Assembly: GCA_963205115.1 (NCBI GenBank)
Contig: CAUJHV010000059.1
Coordinates: forward strand, 1 to 61,987
Length of the DNA: 61,987 nt
Direction of reading: 5' to 3'
DNA from: Pseudomonadota bacterium
Lineage (GTDB): Bacteria; Pseudomonadota; Gammaproteobacteria; Burkholderiales; Burkholderiaceae_C
The notes below the pieces were generated by a model. That model ran no database searches and was not told where the DNA came from. It saw only the letters and a list, made by a program, of their open reading frames with translations. Shown piece after piece: positions 36,512 to 45,773 of this stretch (the stretch's first letter is position 1; each line of letters opens with the position of its first letter). The position numbers and the translations under genes are program-made.

Positions 36512-37117
36512 ATGAAGATCCTGTTCTCCCCGACCTCGCCCTACGTGCGCAAGTGCCTGGTGTCTGCCCACGAACTGGGCGTGATCGGCCGCGTGCAGCT
36601 GTTGCCATCGAACGCGCACCCCATCAACCGCGACCGCGAAATCATCGCCAACAACCCGCTGGGCAAGGTGCCCACCTTCTTCACCGACGACGGCCTGGTC
36701 CTCTACGACAGCCGCGTGATCTGCGAGTACCTGGACACCACCGCCGGCGGCACCCTCTTCCCGCGCAGCGGCGCGGCACGCTGGCAGGCGCTGACGATGC
36801 AATCGCTGGGCGACGGCATGCTGGACGCCGCGCTGCTGGCGCGCTACGAAGACGTCACACGCCCCGAGGCCCAGCGCTGGCCCGAGTGGCGTGCGGGCCA
36901 GCTCGACAAGGTGCAGACCTCGCTGCAGCACCTGCAGGCCCATCCGGCGCTGCTGGGCTCACAGGCCGACATCGGCACCATCGCCGTCGGCTGTGCGCTG
37001 TGGTACCTGGACCTGCGCTTTGCGGAACTGGGCTGGCGCGAGCAGTACCCGGCCGTGGCGGCGTGGTATGCGGGCTTCAGCCAACGGCCGAGCATGGCGG
37101 CCAGCTGGAGTCTTTGA
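36512..37117 (+). CDS. Glutathione S-transferase family protein
   Basis: This is a GST of 201 residues. The N-terminal thioredoxin-like domain (1-78) starts KILFSPTSPYVRKCLV, with the Ser of SPTSP as likely glutathione-activating residue, then GKVPTF and DSRVICEYLD for glutathione binding. The C-terminal domain is helical. TGAGGAAAC precedes the ATG. It is the last gene of the probable operon from 27639 and could conjugate, isomerise or reductively cleave a pathway intermediate. Confidence 0.88.
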   Translation: MKILFSPTSPYVRKCLVSAHELGVIGRVQLLPSNAHPINRDREIIANNPLGKVPTFFTDDGLVLYDSRVICEYLDTTAGGTLFPRSGAARWQALTMQSLGDGMLDAALLARYEDVTRPEAQRWPEWRAGQLDKVQTSLQHLQAHPALLGSQADIGTIAVGCALWYLDLRFAELGWREQYPAVAAWYAGFSQRPSMAASWSL

Positions 37118-37346
37118 CGGCGGGGTGCTGCGCGCCGGCTGGCTGCGCGGCATGCGTCGCATGCCGATGATCGCGCGCGTCGCGATGCCGTGCGTGCGGT
37201 GACGACCTGGCGCTTCGACCGCGAGGGAACGCTTCAGGGAAGTCGGGTCAAGGCCGCGCGAACTTGCGGTACCGACCACGAGCAGGCATGGGTCGGCGAC
37301 GGCTTTCGGGTATGGTTTGAAACCACCTTGCCCAGGGACCTGCCCC

Positions 37347-37976
37347 ATGATCCTCGTCGGCCAATATGACAGCCCTGTCACTCGCCGCGTCGCCGTGGCG
37401 CTGCACCACTACGGCATGCCCTTCACCCGTGACACGCGCTCGATCTTTGGAGATGCGCAGGCTGTCGCGAAGATCAGCCCCTTGACTCGCATTCCGGCCC
37501 TCGTCCTGGACGACGGCGAGGTGCTGATCGACAGCGCGGCGATCCTTGATTACCTCGACGAGCAGGCGGGTGACGCTGCGTTGATCCCTGGCGCCGGCCC
37601 CGCCCGCCGACGCGTGCTCCAGATGACGGCCCTGGCCCAAGGCACCCTCGAAAAGGTCGGGGCCGTGGTCTACGAAAGGCACTTCCATGCCCCCGAGCAT
37701 CGAAGCACAGCATGGCTTGACCGCTGCCTCGGCCAGGCCCGCGCCGGCCTGGATGAACTGGCGCGCCGCCTTGCCACACCCTTTGCTTGCGGCCCGACCC
37801 TCACCCATGCCGATGTCATGATCACCACGCTGATCTGGTACATGCAGGACCGGATGGGTGACGTGCTTTCGCACGCCGCCCATGCCGACCTGATCACCTT
37901 GGCGGCGCGCTGTGAACGCCTGCCTGCCTTCCGCGCAGCCGCCCTGAGTGAATTCGAAAAGATGCCGCGCAGCTGA
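37347..37976 (+). CDS. Glutathione S-transferase family protein
   Basis: This is a second GST of 209 residues, about 230 bp after the first and not closely similar to it. The N-terminus MILVGQYDSPVTRRVAVAL is typical of a proteobacterial GST group; RIPALVLDDGEVLIDSAAIL carries the glutathione-binding cis-Pro and Glu/Ser. I chose the ATG at 37347; a frame extension of ten codons lacks conserved residues. An 11-bp palindrome GGTTTGAAACC (37314-37324) lies just upstream and may be regulatory. It is probably its own transcript. Confidence 0.87.
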   Translation: MILVGQYDSPVTRRVAVALHHYGMPFTRDTRSIFGDAQAVAKISPLTRIPALVLDDGEVLIDSAAILDYLDEQAGDAALIPGAGPARRRVLQMTALAQGTLEKVGAVVYERHFHAPEHRSTAWLDRCLGQARAGLDELARRLATPFACGPTLTHADVMITTLIWYMQDRMGDVLSHAAHADLITLAARCERLPAFRAAALSEFEKMPRS

Positions 37977-38146
37977 GATGTTAGGCAAAGGGTGGCGTCG
38001 TGAAGGCTGCTGTGGGCCAGAACTGACGATCGCTGCGGTGCAGCCTCCTAGGCCCGCTGTTGAGGTGGTTCTGGAACTTGCAGTCTCGGCCAGAAGGAGA
38101 CATTCGCGCTGCAGCTCCTGAGGCGACAGTCAACGACGGAGCGTGG

Positions 38147-39130
38147 ATGACAGGGCATTGGAACGACCCGAGAATGGCAGCGATGTCCCTCTCCGAAGTC
38201 CCTCACTACAACCTGGCCCGCTTCGACTTTGTGTCCATCCGGCTCGCGGTGGCGTGTGCACGCACGGGGAACCTGACGGAGGCGGCACGCGAGTGCAACC
38301 TGGTGCTGCCGGCAGCCAGCCGACGCCTTCGCGATCTGGAAAGGGCGCTTGGTGGGCCGCTCTTCGAGCGCCACTCGCGCGGCGTCACGCCCACGGCGCT
38401 GGGGCTGGCCTTCATGAAGCGGGGCATGGCCATCCTGCAGGAACTCGACAACCTGCTGATCGAACTGGCCGACGCGCGCCAGGGCGTGGTGCGTCACGTG
38501 CACGTCTGCGCTGGCACGGCCGCCATCACCCAGTTCCTGCCGTCGCTGCTGGCCGAGTACGCGGAATTGCGCCCCGAGGTTCAGGTGGAACTCGAGGAGC
38601 AGGTCTCGCAGCAGGTCGTGGCCACGGTGCGTGAGGGGCGTGCCGACCTGGGTGTTTTCGTCGCCGGGCCCGATGTCCGGGGCCTGGATGTGCGCGACTT
38701 CCGCAACGACGAACTGGTGCTGATCCTTCCCGCGGGCCACCGGCTTGCCGGCCGCAGCGCCCTGGCCTTCGCCGACACGCTGGACGAGCACTGGATCAGC
38801 CTGAACGCCGGTGCAGCCATGCTGCAAGCCCAGCAGCAGGCGGCCATGGCGGCAGGGCGGCCATTCAAGCTGCGCATGCAGGTGCGCAGCTTCGACGCCG
38901 TTGGCCACATGGTGGCCTCAGGCCTGGGAATCGCGGCGCTGCCCAAGGGTGCGGCACTGCCCGTCGTGCGGGCCATGAAGCTGCAGTGGCGCCCGCTGTC
39001 CGACGCGTGGGCGACGCGCCAACTGCAGATGGCGATCCGGCCGGATGCCGACGCGACCGTGGTCGCCCTCAGGGATTTCCTGCTCCCGACTTCGCAGACT
39101 GCTAAGTCTGACCGCGCCAGATTCAAATAG
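38147..39130 (+). CDS. LysR-family transcriptional regulator
   Basis: This is a LysR regulator of 327 residues. The winged helix spans about residues 25-85 (TGNLTEAARECNLVLPAASRR and LFERHSRGVTPTALG) and the rest is the two-lobed effector domain. The start is uncertain: the ATG at 38147 has GGAG six bases upstream, while ATGs at 38174 and 38183 would shorten it by 9 or 12 residues. It reads in the same direction as the CoA-transferase gene 32 bp downstream, unusual for LysR genes, which are often divergent from their targets. It most likely controls the gene set that follows to 45489. Confidence 0.9.
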   Translation: MTGHWNDPRMAAMSLSEVPHYNLARFDFVSIRLAVACARTGNLTEAARECNLVLPAASRRLRDLERALGGPLFERHSRGVTPTALGLAFMKRGMAILQELDNLLIELADARQGVVRHVHVCAGTAAITQFLPSLLAEYAELRPEVQVELEEQVSQQVVATVREGRADLGVFVAGPDVRGLDVRDFRNDELVLILPAGHRLAGRSALAFADTLDEHWISLNAGAAMLQAQQQAAMAAGRPFKLRMQVRSFDAVGHMVASGLGIAALPKGAALPVVRAMKLQWRPLSDAWATRQLQMAIRPDADATVVALRDFLLPTSQTAKSDRARFK

Positions 39131-39162
39131 TCACGCAAGCCTGGTGGCCAGAGACTGCCGCC

Positions 39163-40389
39163 ATGCCTTCCGACTCCACCGCCAACGCTGGCGCCACCAC
39201 GTCGCCCGCAGCACTGGCCGGTCTGAAGGTCTTGGAACTGGGCCAGCTCATCGCCGGGCCGTTCGCCGCCAAGACCTTGGCTGACTTCGGCGCCGACGTC
39301 ATCAAGATCGAAGCGCCCGGCGCGGGCGATCCACTGCGCAAGTGGCGGCTGCTGAAGGATGGCACCTCGGTGTGGTGGCAGGCCCAGTCGCGCAACAAGC
39401 GCTCCGTGGCGCTGGACCTGCGCACGCGCGAAGGCCAAGAGGTAGTGCGCCAGTTGGCCCTGGATGCGGACGTGCTCATCGAGAACTTCCGCCCCGGCGC
39501 GATGGAAGAGTGGAACCTCGGGCCCGATGAGCTGTTGGCTGCCAATCCGCGCCTGATCATGCTGCGCATCAGCGGCTATGGCCAGACCGGGCCCTACCGC
39601 AACCGCCCGGGCTTTGGCGTGGTGGCCGAGGCCATGGGTGGCTTGCGGCACCTCACCGCCGAGCCCGGCCGTGTGCCCGTGCGCGTGGGTGTGAGCATCG
39701 GCGACACCCTGGCCGCGCTGCATGGGGTGATCGGCATCCTGCTGGCACTGCAGCATCGCCATGCCAGCGGCCGTGGGCAGGTGATCGACGTGGCGCTGTA
39801 CGAGGCCGTCTTCAACTGCATGGAAAGCCTGCTGCCCGAATACAGCGCCTTCGGGGCGGTGCGCGGGCCGGCAGGCAGTGCGCTTCCTGGTATCGCCCCG
39901 AGCAATGCGTACCGCTGCAGCGACGGCCATGTGCTGATTGCCGGCAACGGCGACAGCATCTTCAAGCGCCTGATGCAGGCTCTGGGCCGTGCCGATCTGG
40001 CCGCCGACCCCGCGCTGGCCGACAACGCCGGACGGGTGGCGCGTGTGAGCGAATTGGACGCGGCCATCGACGCATGGACCGGGCCGCGCACGGTGAGCGA
40101 TGTGCTGACAGCACTGGAAGCCGCGGGCGTGCCCGCCGGACGCATCTACACCGTGGCCGACATTGCGCACGATCCCCACTACCAGGCGCGCGGCATGTTG
40201 GTGCCCAGCGCCCTGGCCGATGGCAGCGAGATCCTGTTGCCGGGCATCGTGCCCAGGCTCTCGCGCACCCCCGGCAGCCACCGCCAAGCTGCGCCCACCC
40301 TGGGACAGCACACGCAACAAGTGCTGGATGAACTGGCTGCACGTGCAACTGCCAACCTGCCCCCCTCGCGAACGGAGCAACCGAAATGA
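39163..40389 (+). CDS. CaiB/BaiF (class III) CoA-transferase
   Basis: This is a family III CoA-transferase of 408 residues. The N-terminal LKVLELGQLIAGPFAAKTLADFGADVIKIE and NKRSVALDLRT stretches are diagnostic, and the catalytic Asp is D209 in VIDVALYEAVF. It moves CoA between carboxylic acids, often from succinyl-CoA. The stop overlaps the next gene by 4 bp. With an HMG-CoA-lyase-like gene in the same run, it probably activates a dicarboxylic or hydroxy acid for later C-C cleavage. Confidence 0.92.
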   Translation: MPSDSTANAGATTSPAALAGLKVLELGQLIAGPFAAKTLADFGADVIKIEAPGAGDPLRKWRLLKDGTSVWWQAQSRNKRSVALDLRTREGQEVVRQLALDADVLIENFRPGAMEEWNLGPDELLAANPRLIMLRISGYGQTGPYRNRPGFGVVAEAMGGLRHLTAEPGRVPVRVGVSIGDTLAALHGVIGILLALQHRHASGRGQVIDVALYEAVFNCMESLLPEYSAFGAVRGPAGSALPGIAPSNAYRCSDGHVLIAGNGDSIFKRLMQALGRADLAADPALADNAGRVARVSELDAAIDAWTGPRTVSDVLTALEAAGVPAGRIYTVADIAHDPHYQARGMLVPSALADGSEILLPGIVPRLSRTPGSHRQAAPTLGQHTQQVLDELAARATANLPPSRTEQPK

Positions 40390-41444
40390 ACCCTGTGCGT
40401 TCCCTCAAGTCCTTGTCTTCGCTGCTGGCTGCGATGGCGGCTGCGGCCACACTCGGCGGCTGCGCCACCGGCCCTGCCGGCGTGCTGCCGGCAGTCAAGG
40501 AAATGGGCAGCTTCCACGTCGGTGGCCGCCAGGTCACGCTGGCGGGGCTGCCAGAAAAGGAGATCGTCTACAGCCCGGGCTCACCGCCGCAGCGCTTGAA
40601 CCCCAATGGCGACTTTTCCGTCGAGCAGATGTACGCGCGCTACACCCGGCTCGAGCAGCCCAAGGGCCGTGTGCCGCTGCTGCTATGGCATGGTGGCGGC
40701 CTGTCGGGCGTGACCTTCGAGACCAAGCCCGATGGCGGCGCCGGCTGGGAGATGTTCTTCCTGAAGGAAGGTTGGGACGTGTTCGTCAGCGACGCCATGG
40801 AGCGCGGGCGCGCCTCCTGGGCGCGCTATCCGGAAGTGTTTGCCACAGAGCCGGTGTTCCGCACCAAGAAGGAAGCCTGGGAGCTGTTCCGCTTCGGCAA
40901 GGCCTATGCGACCGATCCGGCCCAGCGCACCGCGATGCCCGGCACGCAGTTCCCGCTGGCCGCGTTCGACCAGTTCACCAAGCAGAGTATTCCGCGTTGG
41001 GCGACCAACGACGCCACTACGCAGAAGGCCTATGACGAGTACGTGGAGAAGGTCTGCCCTTGCGTGATCGTCGTACACAGCCAGGGTGGCAACTTCGCCT
41101 TCAACGCCGCGCTGAAGAACCCGTCGAAGATCAAGGCCCTGGTGGCGGTGGAGCCCAGCGGTTCGCCCGACCCTGACAAGGCCGACCTGACCCCGCTGCG
41201 CGGCATACCCATGCTGTGGGTGTGGGGCGACTATGTCGGCGAAGTGCCTTTCTGGCGCAGCGTGCGCGAACGCCAGGATCGCTTCATGGCTGCACTCAAC
41301 CGCGCGGGCGGTCAGGGTGAGCTGTTGGACCTGCCGGCGCGCGGCATCAAGGGCAACAGCCACATGATGATGATGGACCGCAACTCCGACGAGATCGCGG
41401 GCCTGATCCAGCAATGGCTGAAGGTGCGCGGCCTGAGCCGCTGA
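40386..41444 (+). CDS. Alpha/beta hydrolase lipoprotein (esterase-like)
   Basis: This is an exported alpha/beta-hydrolase of 352 residues. The N-terminus has a signal with lipobox LGGC (near residue 27), so it is likely membrane-anchored in the periplasm or outer membrane. The nucleophile is S232 in VVHSQGGN, a GxSxG variant with His in the first position, and HMMMMD near the C-terminus has the likely catalytic His. The oxyanion region is LLLWHGGGLSG. It may release an acid from an ester before uptake by the Bug-linked system downstream. The substrate is unknown. Confidence 0.87.
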   Translation: MNPVRSLKSLSSLLAAMAAAATLGGCATGPAGVLPAVKEMGSFHVGGRQVTLAGLPEKEIVYSPGSPPQRLNPNGDFSVEQMYARYTRLEQPKGRVPLLLWHGGGLSGVTFETKPDGGAGWEMFFLKEGWDVFVSDAMERGRASWARYPEVFATEPVFRTKKEAWELFRFGKAYATDPAQRTAMPGTQFPLAAFDQFTKQSIPRWATNDATTQKAYDEYVEKVCPCVIVVHSQGGNFAFNAALKNPSKIKALVAVEPSGSPDPDKADLTPLRGIPMLWVWGDYVGEVPFWRSVRERQDRFMAALNRAGGQGELLDLPARGIKGNSHMMMMDRNSDEIAGLIQQWLKVRGLSR

Positions 41445-41469
41445 GGTTGCTGCACCTGCAGAGGCTCCG

Positions 41470-42408
41470 ATGCAAAGAATCCATTTCAACGAAGTCGTCA
41501 CGCGCGACGGCTTCCAGAACGAACCCGCCTTCGTGCCCACCGACGCCAAGGTGGCGTTGATCGACGAACTCAGCGCGTGCGGCTACGCGAAGGTCGAGGT
41601 CACTTCGTTCACGTCGGCCAAGGCCATCCCCATGCTGCGCGACGCCGAGGAGGTGATGGGCCGCATCCGCCGCGTGCCTGGCGTCGAGACCACGGTGCTC
41701 GTTCCGAACGTGCGGGGCGCCGAACGCGCGCTGGAGTCCCGCGCCGACGAGCTGAACCTGGTGATATCCACCTCTGAGACACACAACCTGGCCAACCTGC
41801 GCATGCCGCGCGAGAAGAGCTTTGCAGGCCTGCGCGACGTGATCGCGATGGCCGCTGGCCGCGTGCCGGTGAACGTGTCGCTGTCGGCCTGCTTCGGCTG
41901 CCCGATGGAGGGCGATGTGCCCGCCGACGAGGTGCTTCGCTGGGCCGGGCGCTTTGCAGACCTGGGCGTGCGCGGCCTGACGATCTGCGACACCACCGGC
42001 ATGGCGCACCCGGCGCAGGTTTCGCGCATGGCCCGGCTGCTGCGCGATCGCTTCAGTGGCCTGCAACTCACGCTGCACTTCCACAACACCCGTGGCATGG
42101 GGCTGGCCAATGTGCTGGCCTCGGTGCAGGAAGGCATCGACCGCTTCGACGGCTCACTCGGTGGCCTCGGTGGCTGCCCGTACGCACCAGGCGCCACCGG
42201 CAACATCTGCAGCGAGGACGCCATCCACATGCTGCACGCGATGGGCTTCGAGACCGGGATCGATCTGCCGCGGCTACTCGCTGTCGCACGACGGCTGCCC
42301 GAGGTCGTGGGCCACGACGTGCCAGGCCAGGTGGCCAAGGCCGGGCTCATCACCGACCTGCATCCCGCCCCGTCCTACGTCGCCGAACTGCGGAGCCCAC
42401 TCTCATGA
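41470..42408 (+). CDS. HMG-CoA-lyase-like enzyme (HMGL family)
   Basis: This is a TIM-barrel lyase of 312 residues. The N-terminal TRDGFQNEPAF, the metal-site HFHNTRGMGLAN and the catalytic Cys C236 in GGLGGCPYAPGATGN correspond to 3-hydroxy-3-methylglutaryl-CoA lyase. It splits a hydroxyacyl-CoA into acetyl-CoA and a second acid or keto compound. The exact substrate may differ from HMG-CoA, since many Burkholderiales carry several such genes next to CoA-transferases. It overlaps the VOC gene by 4 bp. Confidence 0.9.
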   Translation: MQRIHFNEVVTRDGFQNEPAFVPTDAKVALIDELSACGYAKVEVTSFTSAKAIPMLRDAEEVMGRIRRVPGVETTVLVPNVRGAERALESRADELNLVISTSETHNLANLRMPREKSFAGLRDVIAMAAGRVPVNVSLSACFGCPMEGDVPADEVLRWAGRFADLGVRGLTICDTTGMAHPAQVSRMARLLRDRFSGLQLTLHFHNTRGMGLANVLASVQEGIDRFDGSLGGLGGCPYAPGATGNICSEDAIHMLHAMGFETGIDLPRLLAVARRLPEVVGHDVPGQVAKAGLITDLHPAPSYVAELRSPLS

Positions 42409-42797
42409 TCGACCACCTCGACCATCTCGTGCTCACCACTGCGCGCCGTGAGGCTTGCGTGGACTTCTACACCCGCGTGCTGGGCATGCAGTTGGAAAGC
42501 TTTGTCGGCGGCACGCCTCCGGTGGAGCGACAGGCCCTCAAGTTCGGCAACCAGAAGATCAACCTGCATGTACAGGGCAGCGAGTTCGAACCCAAGGCGC
42601 ATCTGCCGGTGCCTGGTGCGTTGGACCTGTGCTTCATCGCCTCGATTCCGCTGGCGCAGGTGATCGAACGGCTGAAGGCCGCGAACTGGCCCATCGTCGA
42701 AGGCCCGGTTATGCGCACCGGGGCCACGCAGAAGATCCGCTCCGTCTACGTGCGCGACCCGGACTTCAACCTGATCGAAATCTCTGAACTGGCCTGA
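42405..42797 (+). CDS. VOC-family (glyoxalase/dioxygenase fold) protein
   Basis: This is a small metal-dependent fold protein of 130 residues with the N-terminal IDHLDHLVLTTARREACVDF and C-terminal VYVRDPDFNLIEISE of the vicinal-oxygen-chelate family. A His near residue 6 and the Glu near the end are likely ligands. The activity may be an epimerase or glyoxalase; the gene is coupled to the lyase, so an epimerase step that feeds it is conceivable. Confidence 0.85.
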   Translation: MIDHLDHLVLTTARREACVDFYTRVLGMQLESFVGGTPPVERQALKFGNQKINLHVQGSEFEPKAHLPVPGALDLCFIASIPLAQVIERLKAANWPIVEGPVMRTGATQKIRSVYVRDPDFNLIEISELA

Positions 42798-42813
42798 ACA
42801 CCAGGAACGCCCT

Positions 42814-43521
42814 ATGAGCACCCGCCCTGCGCTGGCCTTCGCCTGCGCCCACATGACCGACGAGCGGCTGTACGGGCACCAGATCGCCGCGCTGCAGGCC
42901 ACGCACGATTGCCAGGTGTTCGTCTTTCGCGACCACGATTCCATGACCGGCATGGCGCAGCAGGTGCTGTCGGCCATGCCGCAGCGCTTCACGCTGATCG
43001 GCCTGTCGCTGGGAGGTTATGCCGCGTTTGAAGTGATCCGGCAGGCACTGGAGCGCCTGGAGCGCCTGGTGCTCATCGACACCACGGCAGTGGCGGACCA
43101 TCCCGCACGCCGCGAAGGGCGGCACAAGGACATTGCCACCGTGCAGCAAGGCGGCATCGAGGCCTTGATCCCCGAACTGCCCGCGCGCTGGTTGTTGCCG
43201 GCGCATGTGGGCCACCCGGCGCTCCTCCGCCTGATGGGCGAGATGGCGCGCAGCGTCGGCGCGCACGGCCAGTTCAACCAGCAGACCGCCATGCTCGGGC
43301 GCCCAGATTCGCATGCCGATCTGGCCCGCGTTCGCGTGCCCACGCTGGTGATGTGCGGCAGGCAAGACCCCGTGACGCCGCTGGCCGACCACGAGGCCAT
43401 GGCTGCGTGTTTGCCCGTCGCGCGGCTGGCAGTGATCGAAGACTGCGGGCACCTCTCGACCATCGAACAACCCGATGCGGTGACGGCAGAGCTAACCGCC
43501 TGGTTGCATAGCACCGCCTGA
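42814..43521 (+). CDS. Alpha/beta hydrolase
   Basis: This is a cytoplasmic alpha/beta-hydrolase of 235 residues without a signal peptide. The nucleophile is S65 in LIGLSLGGYAAF, the acid lies in the GRQDPVTPLADH stretch and the His in EDCGHLSTIEQP. This arrangement resembles enol-lactone or ester hydrolases. It is 16 bp after the VOC gene and probably in the same operon. The substrate cannot be named. Confidence 0.88.
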   Translation: MSTRPALAFACAHMTDERLYGHQIAALQATHDCQVFVFRDHDSMTGMAQQVLSAMPQRFTLIGLSLGGYAAFEVIRQALERLERLVLIDTTAVADHPARREGRHKDIATVQQGGIEALIPELPARWLLPAHVGHPALLRLMGEMARSVGAHGQFNQQTAMLGRPDSHADLARVRVPTLVMCGRQDPVTPLADHEAMAACLPVARLAVIEDCGHLSTIEQPDAVTAELTAWLHSTA

Positions 43522-43554
43522 TTCACCCTTCGCGATTCTTCCTTCGGAGCCCTC

Positions 43555-44529
43555 ATGCAAAGACGAACCCTGATCGCTTCCTTTGGCGCTGCGGCACTGA
43601 CAGCCCACCCGGCACTGCGCGCCCAGGGCGCCTATCCGCAAAAGCCCATCACGCTGGTCGTGCCAAGCGCGCCGGGGGGCACCACCGACTTCACCGCACG
43701 GCTCATTGCCGACAGCCTGTCGCGCGCACTCGGGCAGCCGGTGGTCGTGGACAACAAGGCGGGCGGCGCCGGCAACATCGGCAACCAGTTCGTCGCCAAG
43801 GCCAAGCCCGACGGCTACACACTGCTGGTGGCTTACAGCGGCTACCAGGTCGGCAACCCGCACTTGTTTGCGAAAGCGGGCTGGGACCCGATCAAGGACT
43901 TCACCCCCGTGGCGATGCTGACGCGGGCGCCCCAGGTCATCGTCACGAAGGCCGACCTACAGGCGAACACGCTGGCCGAACTGGTGACCTATGCCAAGGC
44001 GAACCCGGGCAAGTTGAACTATGCATCCTCGGGCAACGGGTCGATCCAGCACATTGCGGGCGAACTGTTCAAACAGCTAACCGGCACCTTCATCACCCAC
44101 ATACCCTACCGCGGCGCCGGGCCGGCCGTGCAGGACCTGATGGGCGGGCAGGTCGATCTGTTCATCACGACACCGGCGTCGGTGGTGCAGCATGTCAAGG
44201 CTGGCAAGCTGAAGGCGCTGGCCGTGACCAGCACATCGCGCCTAGTGGCGCTGCCCCAGGTGCCCACTGCGGTGGAGGCGGGCCTCAAAGGCTTCACGCT
44301 CGATTCGTGGTTCGCGCTCTACGGCCCCGCCGGGCTGCCGGCCGAGGTGGTGCAGACCCTCAGCACCGAGGTCGGCAAGATCCTGGCGATGCCCGAGACG
44401 CGGCGCCGGTCCGAAGAGTCGGGCACCACGGTCGAGCAGATGAACCCGGCGCAACTGGCCGAGTTCACCCGCAAGGAGCTGGACTACTGGGGCAAGGTCA
44501 TCAAGTCGTCAAAGATCACCGCCGAGTAG
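43555..44529 (+). CDS. Bug-family (TTT) solute-binding protein
   Basis: This is a periplasmic receptor of 324 residues of the tripartite tricarboxylate transporter type. The signal ends near residue 24, then AYPQKPITLVVPSAPGGTTD and VDNKAGGAGNIGNQFVAKAKPDGYTLL are hallmark stretches. No TctA/TctB permease genes are present here, as is common for the many orphan Bug receptors of Burkholderiales. The ligand is probably a carboxylate used by the pathway encoded around it. It is followed after 3 bp by the dehydrogenase gene. Confidence 0.93.
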   Translation: MQRRTLIASFGAAALTAHPALRAQGAYPQKPITLVVPSAPGGTTDFTARLIADSLSRALGQPVVVDNKAGGAGNIGNQFVAKAKPDGYTLLVAYSGYQVGNPHLFAKAGWDPIKDFTPVAMLTRAPQVIVTKADLQANTLAELVTYAKANPGKLNYASSGNGSIQHIAGELFKQLTGTFITHIPYRGAGPAVQDLMGGQVDLFITTPASVVQHVKAGKLKALAVTSTSRLVALPQVPTAVEAGLKGFTLDSWFALYGPAGLPAEVVQTLSTEVGKILAMPETRRRSEESGTTVEQMNPAQLAEFTRKELDYWGKVIKSSKITAE

Positions 44530-44532
44530 GTC

Positions 44533-45489
44533 GTGAGGATCGTCTTTCTCGACCGCGACACGCTCCCGCCACAAACCCGTCTGCGCGCGCCGGGCTTCGA
44601 TCACGAACTGGTTTGCCATGGCCGCACCTCGGCCGCAGAGGTCGCGAATCGCATCGCCGATGCAGACATCGTGCTGGTGAACAAGGTGCGCCTGGACGCG
44701 CACGCGATCGCCGCAGCATCGAGGCTGAAGTTCATCGCAGTTGCCGCAACGGGCACGGACAACATCGACATGGCCGCCTGCCAGGAGCGCGGCATCGTCG
44801 TGAGCAACATCCGCAACTACGCGGTGCACACGGTGCCGGAGCACACGTTCGCACTGATCTTTGCGCTGCGCCGAAGCATCTGCGCCTACCGTGATGCCGT
44901 GCGCGCGGGACGCTGGCAGGAATCCGGCCAATTCTGTTTCTTCGACTTCCCGATCCGAGACCTGGCGGGCTCGACTCTGGGTGTGATCGGCGATGGCGTG
45001 CTGGGACAGGCCGTGGCTGCCATCGGGAGAGCTTTGGGCATGCGCGTCGTCATGTCGGCCTTCAAGGGCCGAGCCGACATGGGCATGCTCTACACGCCAT
45101 TCGATCGCGTGCTGGCGGAGTCGGACGTGATCACGCTGCATTGCCCGTTGCTGCCGCAGACGTGCCACCTGATCGGGGCTGCGGAATTCGCAGCCATGGC
45201 CCGTGCGCCACTGCTGGTGAACACCGCGCGCGGTGGGCTCGTGGACGAAACTGCCGTAGGACCGGCGTTGGCATCCGGACAGATCTCGGGCGCCGCTTTC
45301 GACGTCGTCGCAGGCGAGCCGCCAGCCCCCGGCCACCCGTTCATGGCGCTTCTGAATCGCCCCGACTTCATCCTGACACCCCATGTGGCCTGGGCCAGCG
45401 ACGAAGCCGTTCAGGCCCTGGCAGACCAACTGGTCGGAAACGTCGAGGCATTTGTGCGCGGTGTCCCACGGCACCTCGTGAGTGTGTGA
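44533..45489 (+). CDS. D-2-hydroxyacid dehydrogenase
   Basis: This is an NAD-dependent dehydrogenase of 318 residues, starting with GTG. The Rossmann motif is GVIGDGVLGQAV (near 154), and catalytic residues are Arg in NTARGGLVDE, Glu in AGEPPAP and His in LTPHVAWAS. The VHTVPEHTFALIFALRR stretch is that of glycerate/hydroxypyruvate dehydrogenase relatives. It reduces a 2-keto acid or oxidises a D-2-hydroxy acid. It closes the gene set that starts with the LysR gene. Confidence 0.9.
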   Translation: MRIVFLDRDTLPPQTRLRAPGFDHELVCHGRTSAAEVANRIADADIVLVNKVRLDAHAIAAASRLKFIAVAATGTDNIDMAACQERGIVVSNIRNYAVHTVPEHTFALIFALRRSICAYRDAVRAGRWQESGQFCFFDFPIRDLAGSTLGVIGDGVLGQAVAAIGRALGMRVVMSAFKGRADMGMLYTPFDRVLAESDVITLHCPLLPQTCHLIGAAEFAAMARAPLLVNTARGGLVDETAVGPALASGQISGAAFDVVAGEPPAPGHPFMALLNRPDFILTPHVAWASDEAVQALADQLVGNVEAFVRGVPRHLVSV

Positions 45490-45773
45490 CAGTCTTGCAG
45501 CTACGCCGCTAGGTTGCGCCGCAAGTCGGGTCGGCAGGCACCGGTCGGCTTTAACCCAGGCAGGTCAAGTCGTCGGAGTACAGGGCTGCCAAACAACTGA
45601 CCACTTTCAAGGTGGCGAACTTCGGCTCAGGGTCGCGATAAGCCTGCCGTCCCGAGCAGAACCGGCCGTTCGCGACCAGCGTCGGGGCAGCGTCAATCGC
45701 ATGACAGCGGACCGCACCACAGCGTCTTCGCTGACTCGGGACAGGCCCTGCGCATCCCGCGCGGCGGGACGCT
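45490..45773. other. Intergenic region with a hairpin
   Basis: This 284-bp gap lies between the convergent dehydrogenase and TIGR02450-type genes. A perfect hairpin TCCCGC-GCG-GCGGGA occupies 45755-45769 but has no T-run, so a terminator is possible but weak. A frame on the plus strand through this region has no recognisable features. Confidence 0.45.

Noticed and set aside
37314..37324. GGTTTGAAACC as an operator
   Set aside because: An 11-bp odd palindrome can occur by chance, and no regulator gene is adjacent; kept only as a note on the second GST.
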